DNA of 6,162 nt from Chloroflexota bacterium (GTDB taxonomy: Bacteria; Chloroflexota; Limnocylindria; Limnocylindrales; CSP1-4): NCBI GenBank assembly GCA_021789355.1, contig JAJYJR010000371.1, positions 1-6,162 of the forward strand, read 5' to 3'. Every line of letters starts with the position of its first letter. Position 1 is the first letter of the stretch. Both the position numbers and the translations under genes were made by a program. The notes under the pieces are model-generated. The model was not told the DNA's origin. It was given only the letters and a program-made list of their open reading frames with translations, and searched no databases. Below are positions 1 to 6,038 of the stretch, piece after piece.

Positions 1-421
1 GACGAACGATCCCGCGGCGCCGGACCCGATCGAGGTGTTGACCCTCCAGGTGCCCGTCGAGGGTGGCGGTCGTGGCGCTGCCCCTCGAGCTGCCGGAGGC
101 CAGGGACGGGGCGCCGGCTCCCTCGTGCTGGCGTTCCACTTCCCGCCCTTCCCAAGCCTTGGGCACGTTACGAAACGTGGTCTTGGCTGGCGGCAAGAAA
201 CGCTGACGCACTCCCCGGATGGGGTGCGTCCCGCTCGTCCTCGGCCGGGGCCACGTCGTGGAGCGGTCCCATGCCCTCGGTCGGACCTGCAGGTCGAGTG
301 CTCCTGAAGTCAGCGGGCCCTCGAATTCGAGCCAGCAAGTGTTGGGCGGCGCTTCGAGCCGAACGTCGGCGGGAATCCGGGGCCACCGATCGGACCGCCC
401 AATGGCGCCTCCCTGGCGAGC
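1..421. other. Intergenic / possibly decayed region with no confident gene
   Basis: I find no protein I recognise on either strand, no RNA gene and no convincing terminator for the leftward operon that ends at 422. Open frames exist, but their translations are rich in Gly, Arg, Pro and Ala, as expected for non-coding GC-rich DNA. In the first ~160 bases, stretches with strongly GC-rich third codon positions switch between plus-strand frame 2 (about 2-60 and 110-160) and frame 3 (about 51-135). That could be the broken 3' end of a gene entering from the left, but the support is weak. A 12-base perfect palindrome, CTCGAATTCGAG, lies at 320-331 and has no obvious partner or role. There is no U-tract hairpin just after 422 on the minus strand, so the operon may end by Rho or further downstream. 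Confidence 0.5.
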
Positions 422-1891
422 CTACGGCCTCCCGGCCGCCATGTCGTATTGGAGATAGATGACGTGGGTCCGCGTGTACTCGAGTACCCCGTGCTTGCCG
501 TCAGCGCCGCCGATGCCGGATTTGCGCCAGCCCGCATGGAAGCCCTGCATGTTCTCCATGTTCTCGCGGTTGATGTACGTCTCGCCAAACCTCAGCTCGT
601 TGCAGGCCCGCATTGCGACGTTGACGTCCTTCGTGAAGATCGAGGATGCGAGACCGTAGATGGAATCGTTCGCGTATGCGATCGCCTCGTCGAGGTCGTG
701 GAACGTCACGACCGGCATCACGGGTCCGAAGATCTCCTCCCGGACGATGGCCATGTCCTGCCGGCAGTTGGCGATGACCGTCGCGGGGTAGAAGTTGCCC
801 TCGGGCCGGTCCGCCGCGCGCTTGCCGCCGACAACGATCTGGCCTCCATCGGCGACCGCCCGCTCGACACGTCCGCTGACGGCCTCGAGCTGCCGGGCGC
901 TCACGAGGGGACCCAGATCGCGGCCCTCGTCAACGAGGGCGTCCCCGTACGTGACCTCACTCATGGCCTTTGCCAGCCGGTCGGTGAACTCGTCGCCGAC
1001 GCCTGAGTGCACGTAGGTCCGATCGGCCGCACCGCACACCTGGCCGCTGTTGAGGAGGCGACACGCCTTGATGGACTTGACGGCCAGATCGAGATCGGCG
1101 TCCGGCATCACGATCACCGGGGCACTGCCCCCGAGCTCGAGGCTCACCTTCGTGATGTTCCTGGCCGCCAGCTCCATCACGCGCGAACCGGTCCTGATGC
1201 TCCCCGTGACGCTCACCATGCCGATGAGCGGGTTGGAGGCAAGCTCCTCGCCGACGATCGGCCCGTAGCCACAGACGAGGTTGACGACCCCGGCTGGCAC
1301 CTCCGCTCCGTCGAAGATCCGTCCGAGTTCGAGTGTGCTGTTCGGGGTGATCTCGCTCGGCTTCACGACGATGGCGTTGCCCGTCAAGAGGGCCGGCGCA
1401 ACCTTTCGCGCCAGCACGTAGAGGGGAAAGTTCCAGGGCACGATCCCACCGACGACGCCGATGGGCTGCCGCAAGAGCAGCTCCATCTCGTTTGGCCGGT
1501 CGCTCGGGATAACCTCGCCTTCCACCCGGCGGGCCCATTCAGCCGTGTAGTCGAAGTAGTCCGCCGTGCCGCTCACCTCGCCTCTGGATTGATCCAGCGG
1601 CTTGCCCTGCTCCTCGGACAGCACCCGTGCGAGATGCTCGGCATCCTTGCGGATTCCCGCTGCGATGCGGTGCAGGTACCCGGCTCGCTCGATCGGCGCA
1701 CGCTTCTCCCAGGCGCGCTGGGCCTTGTCGGCCAACGCGATCGCCTCGCGGGCATCCTCGGCCGACGCGTCCGGCACCTCGGACACAACCTGTCCAGTGG
1801 CCGGGTTCTCGACGGTCAGGGTCTTGCTCCCCTGGGCGTCCACGAACCGACCGTTCACGTAGTTCTGGTAGCGGCGAGTAGCGACAGCCAT
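422..1891 (-). CDS. NAD-dependent aldehyde dehydrogenase, AldA-like (lactaldehyde/glycolaldehyde type)
   Basis: A 489-residue, full-length member of the aldehyde dehydrogenase superfamily, a cytosolic enzyme that oxidises an aldehyde to its acid with NAD(P)+. Seen: oxyanion Asn154 in PWNFP, cofactor motif KPSE (177-180), general-base Glu252 in LELGG, catalytic Cys286 in NSGQVC, and EEIFGP at 385-390. Glu180 favours NAD over NADP in this family. The C-terminal stretch GFHAGWRKSGIGGADGKHG (450-468) and the TYINREN segment just before it closely match my recollection of Escherichia coli AldA (lactaldehyde/glycolaldehyde dehydrogenase), so a small hydroxy-aldehyde is the favoured substrate. An oddity is Ser256 where most relatives have Lys (LELGGK). 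The ATG start is well set by GGGAGG six bases upstream; the stop is TAG. It is the last gene of the leftward cluster, 120 bases after the FIST gene. It could take the aldehyde released by the aldolase encoded three genes upstream; that link is inferred. Family is certain, substrate is not. Confidence 0.95.
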   Translation of the reverse strand: MAVATRRYQNYVNGRFVDAQGSKTLTVENPATGQVVSEVPDASAEDAREAIALADKAQRAWEKRAPIERAGYLHRIAAGIRKDAEHLARVLSEEQGKPLDQSRGEVSGTADYFDYTAEWARRVEGEVIPSDRPNEMELLLRQPIGVVGGIVPWNFPLYVLARKVAPALLTGNAIVVKPSEITPNSTLELGRIFDGAEVPAGVVNLVCGYGPIVGEELASNPLIGMVSVTGSIRTGSRVMELAARNITKVSLELGGSAPVIVMPDADLDLAVKSIKACRLLNSGQVCGAADRTYVHSGVGDEFTDRLAKAMSEVTYGDALVDEGRDLGPLVSARQLEAVSGRVERAVADGGQIVVGGKRAADRPEGNFYPATVIANCRQDMAIVREEIFGPVMPVVTFHDLDEAIAYANDSIYGLASSIFTKDVNVAMRACNELRFGETYINRENMENMQGFHAGWRKSGIGGADGKHGVLEYTRTHVIYLQYDMAAGRP

Positions 1892-1897
1892 CGTGAT

Positions 1898-1903
1898 CCT
1901 CCC
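1898..1903 (-). promoter_or_regulatory. Strong Shine-Dalgarno site of the aldehyde dehydrogenase gene
   Basis: Read on the minus strand this is GGGAGG, six bases before the ATG at 1889-1891. It fixes the start and shows that the dehydrogenase is translated independently rather than by overlap with the preceding FIST gene. Confidence 0.75.
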
Positions 1904-1992
1904 AGTGCAGCGACCGCACCTGCGAGGCGCGGGAACATGTTGCGTGGCAGGCGCGACGCCGCTTTCAGTCGTTGATCGGCCCCGCGCCCGCC

Positions 1993-2012
1993 GGCGACAC
2001 CCAGGTGACGCC
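1993..2012 (-). other. Imperfect inverted repeat / hairpin at the FIST gene stop codon
   Basis: On the minus strand the 20 bases read GGCGTCACCTGGGTGTCGCC. The 9-base arms pair with a single T-T mismatch around a 2-base centre, and a 4-base loop is more realistic if the innermost pair opens. The first G is the last base of the FIST TAG stop. No run of T follows, so it is not a standard intrinsic terminator. It may be a transcript-stabilising or processing hairpin, a partial attenuator that lowers dehydrogenase expression, or a protein-binding palindrome in the 120-base gap. It could also be chance in GC-rich DNA. Confidence 0.35.
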
Positions 2013-3151
2013 TAGCCCAGGACGAGCGCAGCCACGCTCAGATCCGCGTGCGTGGGAATGCCGGGCACCGAGCAACCCTGCTCGCCGAACGCGAGGTAGC
2101 CGACCCAGGGCACGTGGCCGATGGTGTGCTCAAGCTCGCCTGGAATTTCCTTGATCCGGTCACCGAGAGCGATTGCGCGGCCGCCGCAGTAGGCGAGCAC
2201 GACGGCCTGGGGCTCCTTCACGCCCTGGGCAGCCTTGTGAACGGCATTGCCCGCCTCGGCGATCAGCCCGTTCACGGTGTTCTCGCCAAGCTCCAGCACC
2301 ATGCCCGCGCTCATGGCAGCCCCGAAGTCCATGGAGCCGTCTGGATTGCTGTTGGTCGGGTGAGCGGAATAGGTGATGCCGTCCTTGTGGAAGAGCAGCG
2401 GGTGCTGCACGCTGAACGACACGAGAGCGCCGCCGCCGATCTCCGATTCAGGCTTGGCGACCCACTCCGAGTAGAGATCCATGGCCCGGCGCCCATCGAA
2501 CTCGAACACGGTCCGCCCCGCGGCCTTGGTGACGTGGGTCGTCTTGCCGGTCGGTCGGTACCCGTTCGTGAAGGCGTAACCGATCGGTCCGCCCAGGGCC
2601 GCGACGGCAAAGTGGTTCTTGTAGGCATGGCCGTTCGCGAACTGCTGGAACTTGCCGTCGGGCGAATGGTCCGATGCGGTGCCGCCGACCACGGGCACCC
2701 CCGGGGCCACCTCGGCGATGCCTCGCAGGATCTCTTCTTCCGGTCCCATGTACGCGATGGTCAGCAGGGCGCTGGCCTTGCCGCCGAGCTGCCTGAGGGC
2801 CTGCTGGGTCGCCGCCTTGCCGGCCGTGAGACCGTCGCCCTCCGCGACAGCGGCCACGCCCACGCCGGCCGGCCGGTCGGCGATCAGCATGAGGCTGGCC
2901 GCGCCTCCATCGCTCGTAACCCATCCGGTGTCCTGAAACACGCCGGTGGACGACGAACCGCCCCAGAGGGGAACCCCACCGAGCAACCCGGAGACCCGTG
3001 CGACGAGGCTCTCCGTGTCGTACTGCGTCGTCGCAAGCAGGATCGCCAGTGTGGGTGCACCCCGCAGCTCGGCCCTGGCTCGCTCCACCAGCTCGGCAGC
3101 CGCTGCACCCGCGTCCGTGTTCGTGGTGAAGCCGGTTCCGATTGCGCTCAT
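2012..3151 (-). CDS. Stand-alone FIST-domain protein (FIST_N + FIST_C)
   Basis: A 379-residue soluble protein with no signal peptide or membrane segment. It has the two-part FIST architecture: FIST_N at roughly 30-220 and FIST_C at roughly 222-375. Recognisable points are WGGSSSTGVF (63-72), VVGGTASDHS (154-163), the TKAAGRTVFEFDGR stretch (208-221) and the C-terminal FGEQG...G..TH pattern (355-368). From the literature, FIST was described as a putative small-ligand sensory domain, often joined to signalling domains and found near amino-acid metabolism genes. Here no kinase, methyl-accepting or cyclase output domain is attached. The ATG overlaps the kinase stop as ATGA, and AAGGAGG sits seven bases upstream, so the start is secure; the stop is TAG. 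Translation is coupled to the kinase, which places it in the same metabolic task. A cytosolic ligand sensor, chaperone-like partner or unrecognised enzyme are all possible. The family call is good; the function is unknown. Confidence 0.85.
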   Translation of the reverse strand: MSAIGTGFTTNTDAGAAAAELVERARAELRGAPTLAILLATTQYDTESLVARVSGLLGGVPLWGGSSSTGVFQDTGWVTSDGGAASLMLIADRPAGVGVAAVAEGDGLTAGKAATQQALRQLGGKASALLTIAYMGPEEEILRGIAEVAPGVPVVGGTASDHSPDGKFQQFANGHAYKNHFAVAALGGPIGYAFTNGYRPTGKTTHVTKAAGRTVFEFDGRRAMDLYSEWVAKPESEIGGGALVSFSVQHPLLFHKDGITYSAHPTNSNPDGSMDFGAAMSAGMVLELGENTVNGLIAEAGNAVHKAAQGVKEPQAVVLAYCGGRAIALGDRIKEIPGELEHTIGHVPWVGYLAFGEQGCSVPGIPTHADLSVAALVLG

Positions 3152-4560
3152 GAGACCGCCTCCTTGTCCCTGCCACGGGTGACCTGACTGTGACCCGGTA
3201 TCTGTCCCGACTGATAGATCTGGCCGAGCATGGCTGCCCCGAGCAACGAGGACTGGTCCTGGTAGACGTACTCGAATGCGCCGGTCCAGCGGCGCCGGGC
3301 GTCGACCATCCCCCGCACCCTGGCTCCGCCACCCGAGATCCCGACCCTGCGGCCCAGGCTCACGAACCGCGCGACGGCCTTGAGGTGCGCACCGAGATAG
3401 GCCGCGTTGCCCCGGATGAGACTCAGCAGCAGATCGTCTCGCGTGGTCTCGAGCGTCAGGCCAGTGAACCCAGCCGTGAGCGGCTCGAGGGAGTACCGGC
3501 TGCCACCGAGGTAGGGCTCATACGCCGGGAGCATCGCCTCGCGCTGGTCGGCATCCGGGTCCTCGAGGAACGCCGTGAGCACGCCCGGGACGTACTCGTT
3601 GTAGAACTGGTCGTGAGTGAGCTCACGACAGAACGACGCGTGGAACCAATCCAGGGCTGCGCCTCCCGTGTTGAGAACGAAGAACGTGAGCCAGCGCCCG
3701 GGGATGGCGTGGCAGCGCACGTTGAAGTCGGGCGAGGCGACGGGCGCATCGGTGCAGACGCTCGCGATGTCGCAGGTCCCGCTGATGAGGTTGATGTCGC
3801 CTGGCTCGGTGAGGCCGCCGGACAGCGCGGCGAGCACGGCGTCGTTGCCGCCGCAGAGCACCGTGCAGTCGCGGGGTAGACCGAGCTCGTCAGCGACCGC
3901 CGGGAGAATTCCGCCGACAGGGTCGTAGGACTGCATGAGTGGCGGCAGCTTGTGCTTGGGGATACCGGCGAGGCGGAGGACGGCCTCGTTCCAGGTGAGA
4001 TCGTTCCGCGAGGTGTTGTAGAGGCCGGTGATCGAGACCGTGGAGGGATCGATCGCCCAGCGACCCGTCAGGCGCTTGACCAGGAATGTGTTGCAGTGGC
4101 CGAACTTGGCCGTCTCCAACCAGACCGTTGGTCGCTCGTCACGGAACCAGAGGATCGACGACAGGGACGAGCCACCTGAGACCGGCAGGTTGCAGGTCTC
4201 GGCGAGGAACCGTTCCTCGCCGACGATCCGGCGGATCGCCGCTGACTGCGGCCGCGAGCGCCCGTCGAGAAACAGCACCGCGGGGCTGAGCGCCGCACCG
4301 TCAGCAGCCATCGGGGTGAGTCCAGGGGTGGTGACCGACAGCGAGACGACGCGGACATCACGGAGGCTCGCGGACGCCTTCGCGCAGCACTCGCGCAGGG
4401 CGCGCCACCAGAGCTCCGGATCGATGTCCGCCTTCCCCCGCTCGTACAGGTGTGGCTCGTAGGCCCGCTGCGTCTCGCTGCGCTTCTCGAGGTCTGGACC
4501 GAAGACACCGAGCTTCAACGCGCTGGTGCCGACGTCGACGGCGAGGATGTCGCCAGTCAC
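3148..4560 (-). CDS. FGGY-family carbohydrate kinase (substrate unassigned)
   Basis: A 470-residue, full-length FGGY kinase, a cytosolic enzyme that transfers phosphate from ATP to a sugar, polyol or related hydroxy compound. Seen: N-terminal phosphate-binding loop DVGTSALK (9-16), LFLDGRS (96-102) with the family Asp, the probable catalytic Asp240 in CGGND, the second phosphate-binding turn SGTCD (260-264), LNTGG (296-300), the nucleotide-site segment GISGGGAR (407-414), and a C-terminal SLLGAAMLG helix (438-446). The overall form is closest to xylulokinase-type members. However, the segment that in xylulokinases carries the GQMHG substrate motif reads SVTTPGLTPM here (75-84), so xylulose should not be assumed. 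The start is GTG (4558-4560), overlapping the aldolase stop as GTGA, with GAAAGG about eight bases upstream; the 3' end overlaps the FIST gene by 4 bases. The family is certain; the substrate is open. Confidence 0.92.
   Translation of the reverse strand: MTGDILAVDVGTSALKLGVFGPDLEKRSETQRAYEPHLYERGKADIDPELWWRALRECCAKASASLRDVRVVSLSVTTPGLTPMAADGAALSPAVLFLDGRSRPQSAAIRRIVGEERFLAETCNLPVSGGSSLSSILWFRDERPTVWLETAKFGHCNTFLVKRLTGRWAIDPSTVSITGLYNTSRNDLTWNEAVLRLAGIPKHKLPPLMQSYDPVGGILPAVADELGLPRDCTVLCGGNDAVLAALSGGLTEPGDINLISGTCDIASVCTDAPVASPDFNVRCHAIPGRWLTFFVLNTGGAALDWFHASFCRELTHDQFYNEYVPGVLTAFLEDPDADQREAMLPAYEPYLGGSRYSLEPLTAGFTGLTLETTRDDLLLSLIRGNAAYLGAHLKAVARFVSLGRRVGISGGGARVRGMVDARRRWTGAFEYVYQDQSSLLGAAMLGQIYQSGQIPGHSQVTRGRDKEAVS
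3159..3165 (-). promoter_or_regulatory. Shine-Dalgarno site of the FIST gene, inside the kinase gene
   Basis: Read on the minus strand this is AAGGAGG, seven bases before the FIST ATG at 3149-3151 and within the last codons of the kinase gene. Together with the ATGA overlap it supports coupled but strong translation of the FIST protein. Confidence 0.75.
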
Positions 4561-5450
4561 GGCAGCAGCCTTTCGTCGGTGAGGAACTCGCGGAGGGCAG
4601 CGACCTGCTCCGCGTCGAGTGGAAGCAGGGGCCGACGCGGCATTCCGCCCACGAACCCGGCCAGGGTCATGGCCGCCTTCACCCCGGCGACGCCGTAGGT
4701 GCCGGAGATCGCGTGGTTGATGCGACTCACGCGAGCCTGCAGCGGCGGGCCCGCGACCTCGTCCCTCGCGCGCCCCGCCTCGAACAGCTCCAGTGCGAGG
4801 TGCGGGAAGGCGTTGGCGAGGGAGACCGTGCCGCCGAGTGACCCGCCCATCATGGCGGGGAAGAGGAAGTTGGCCGAGCCCGCCAGCACATGGAAGCCCG
4901 GGCCCTCCAGGGGGAGGAAGCTCTCGATCCCGGTCGCCGCACTGTCCTTCATCCCCACGATGTTGGGATGCAGGGCCAGGCGTCCGACAAGCTCGGGGCT
5001 CAGCGTGATGCCGCAGAACCCGGGCGCGTTGTAGAGGAGCAGCGGGATCGGCGCGCCGTCGGCAAGGGAGGAGAAGTAACGGAACAGGACATCGTCGGTC
5101 ATCTGTCTGCGGAAGTAGCCCGGCGACAGCACGAGCCCGAAGTCGGCTCCCAGGTCCGCGGCCGCGGCAAGGAAACGTTCAGCGTCGCGCTGCGCGTCGT
5201 ATGTCACCCCCGCCATGACAACCTGCCCCGGGCCCTTGTGACGCACGACCTCATGGAGCACGTGCAACCGCTCAACCTCGGAGAGGCTGCGGTTCTCGCC
5301 GTTGGAACCGAGCGCGAGGTAGCCGAGGATCCCGCTCTCCGCGTAGCGGTCGACGTTGAACCGGAGGGCCCCGTAGTCGACGTCCTCGTTCGCGGCGAAC
5401 GGCGTGCAGAGCGGGGCGAACACCCCCGCCAGGTCCGCCGGCACGCCCAT
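4557..5450 (-). CDS. DapA/NanA-superfamily class I aldolase (HOGA/keto-deoxy-acid aldolase-like, not lysine DapA)
   Basis: A 297-residue TIM-barrel enzyme, a typical length for the superfamily. These enzymes form a Schiff base with a 2-oxo-acid and make or break a C-C bond with pyruvate. Seen: GSNGE (48-52) in place of the GTTGE motif of DapA, Tyr140 in LLYNAP, and Schiff-base Lys168 in GMKDS. The Arg138 of E. coli DapA, which binds the semialdehyde carboxylate, aligns with Phe145 (YNAPGF), so a lysine-pathway role is unlikely. GSNGE, HPNIVGMKDS and the FHVLAGSANFL stretch recall 4-hydroxy-2-oxoglutarate aldolase (HOGA1) and fungal L-threo-3-deoxy-hexulosonate aldolase. The likely product is pyruvate plus an aldehyde or glyoxylate; the substrate is not determined. 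I chose ATG 5448-5450 because homology begins at once (VFAPLCTPF). An in-frame GTG at 5550-5552 would add 34 Arg-rich residues unlike the family. No good Shine-Dalgarno site is seen: AAGGGG is 17 bases away. It is the first gene of the operon and overlaps the kinase by 4 bases. Confidence 0.9.
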   Translation of the reverse strand: MGVPADLAGVFAPLCTPFAANEDVDYGALRFNVDRYAESGILGYLALGSNGENRSLSEVERLHVLHEVVRHKGPGQVVMAGVTYDAQRDAERFLAAAADLGADFGLVLSPGYFRRQMTDDVLFRYFSSLADGAPIPLLLYNAPGFCGITLSPELVGRLALHPNIVGMKDSAATGIESFLPLEGPGFHVLAGSANFLFPAMMGGSLGGTVSLANAFPHLALELFEAGRARDEVAGPPLQARVSRINHAISGTYGVAGVKAAMTLAGFVGGMPRRPLLPLDAEQVAALREFLTDERLLP

Positions 5451-5666
5451 GCGTCGCGTTGGAACGGCCCCTTGGGACGCCTCGTGTTCGCGCCTGTGTC
5501 GCGCGCCGTGGAACCTTCGCGGAAACGTGCCGACGGCAGCCGCGCGGCCCACTGCGGGCCCAAGCTACCGTTGTCTGGAGTCGTACGGTCAGGGCCGTTG
5601 GTCGCGACTTGTCGAGGGCGCGTGCGCCTTGCGGACGTGGTTGCGCTCGCGCCCAGCCGGGTCGCT

Positions 5667-5897
5667 TCACCAGGCCGCTCGGGCACGACTGACGTGTAGC
5701 CGGTACACCGTCGCATCGGGCGGGATCGGCGGATAGGTACGGCCCATCACGACGAGGTCGAAGGGAAGCTCGAAGACGAGCGGCTCCGCCAGGGCGCCGA
5801 TAATCGCGCTGATGAAGGCCACCCCGACCTCGCGCGACCGGCCGAAGAGGAAGGTCAGGATTTGCCGGCGCGGCAGTGGCGGTTGAGGCTCGCCACG
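5667..5897 (-). pseudogene. Fragment of a hypothetical integral membrane protein, no start codon
   Basis: Between a TGA at 5898-5900 and a TGA at 5667-5669 the minus strand has an open frame of 76 residues. Most of it reads like real protein: a basic, proline-rich lead (RGEPQPPLPRRQ), then a hydrophobic segment including VAFISAIIGALAEPLVFELP, then PFDLVVMGRTYPPIPPDAT. One membrane helix is plausible. I have the impression that the ELPFDL-VM-RTYPPIPP pattern recurs in longer hypothetical membrane proteins of GC-rich bacteria, but I cannot verify that here. No ATG, GTG or TTG stands near the beginning, and after TVYRL the frame turns into Arg/Ala-rich sequence and stops. That suggests a remnant cut at both ends. 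It points the same way as the operon but ends 216 bases before the aldolase. A real short protein with an unusual CTG start is a less likely alternative. Confidence 0.4.
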
Positions 5898-5939
5898 TCA
5901 CGGGTGAGCCCGGTTGCGGTACCATGCGACACGTCTGCG

Positions 5940-5953
5940 GTGGTCTCGACCAC
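5940..5953. repeat. 14-base palindrome GTGGTC-TC-GACCAC
   Basis: Perfect 6-base arms (GTGGTC and GACCAC) flank a 2-base centre. It lies between the membrane-protein fragment and the tRNA gene, about 85 bases before the tRNA. The size and symmetry would suit a dimeric repressor or regulator site, but no regulator gene is in view and chance is possible. Confidence 0.3.
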
Positions 5954-6013
5954 GGTCGGAGGCTGCGGTCGTACGCTCTCAGACCGGGGTGATCAGGGCC
6001 ATTTGGCAGGCAG

Positions 6014-6030
6014 ACGCTCTGATCGAGCGT
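6014..6030 (+). repeat. Stem-loop in the tRNA leader (ACGCTC/GAGCGT)
   Basis: 6-base arms ACGCTC (6014-6019) and GAGCGT (6025-6030) surround the loop TGATC, ending eight bases before the mature tRNA. ACGCTCT also occurs at 5973-5979. If transcribed, the hairpin could form in the 5' leader that RNase P removes. A functional role is inferred only from position. Confidence 0.3.
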
Positions 6031-6038
6031 GATTCGAT

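Larger units (their letters stand above)
5451..6038. other. 588-base region without an intact gene, upstream of both the operon and the tRNA
   Basis: This stretch must hold the start of the leftward operon transcript and of the rightward tRNA transcript. It contains a membrane-protein fragment (listed separately), a GGCCC/GGGCC stem with a 5-base spacer at 5546-5560, and two palindromes near the tRNA. No promoter has a convincing -35/-10 pair on either strand. The translation of 5451-5666 on both strands looks like random GC-rich sequence. Confidence 0.5.

Noticed and set aside
320..360. Palindrome CTCGAATTCGAG and repeated TTCGAGCC (326-333, 353-360) as a terminator or mobile-element end
   Set aside because: There is no T-run, no paired terminal repeat, no target duplication and no transposase gene. 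Most likely chance.
1007..1975. Long plus-strand open frame opposite the aldehyde dehydrogenase, with another at 449-1006
   Set aside because: They are antisense shadows of a gene with intact catalytic motifs; the translations are rich in Arg, Gly and His with no family features.
2048..3187. A 379-codon plus-strand open frame opposite the FIST gene
   Set aside because: It mirrors the FIST gene in the complementary frame, as is common where third codon positions are GC-rich. Its translation shows no recognisable domain, while the minus strand has clear FIST motifs, a ribosome site and a coupled start.
3148..4560. Annotation of the kinase as xylulokinase (XylB)
   Set aside because: The GQMHG substrate motif is not present and no xylose isomerase is nearby; only the FGGY family level is supported.
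4557..5450. Annotation of the aldolase as lysine-pathway dihydrodipicolinate synthase
   Set aside because: The Arg that binds the semialdehyde carboxylate is replaced by Phe, and GTTGE is replaced by GSNGE. The gene sits with catabolic enzymes and not with lysine genes.
5562..5592. Possible minus-strand promoter: CTGACC (5587-5592) and TAGCTT (5562-5567)
   Set aside because: The spacer is 19 bases and both hexamers match the consensus poorly. Similar pairs arise by chance in this DNA.
4890..5699. 269-codon plus-strand open frame across the aldolase gene and its upstream region
   Set aside because: Mostly antisense to the aldolase. It has no recognisable motif or ribosome site, and it ignores the boundary of the real gene.
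5272..5925. Minus-strand open frame of 217 codons starting at an ATG at 5923-5925
   Set aside because: Its translation is Arg/Pro-rich low-information sequence in a different frame from both the membrane-protein fragment and the aldolase that it overlaps.
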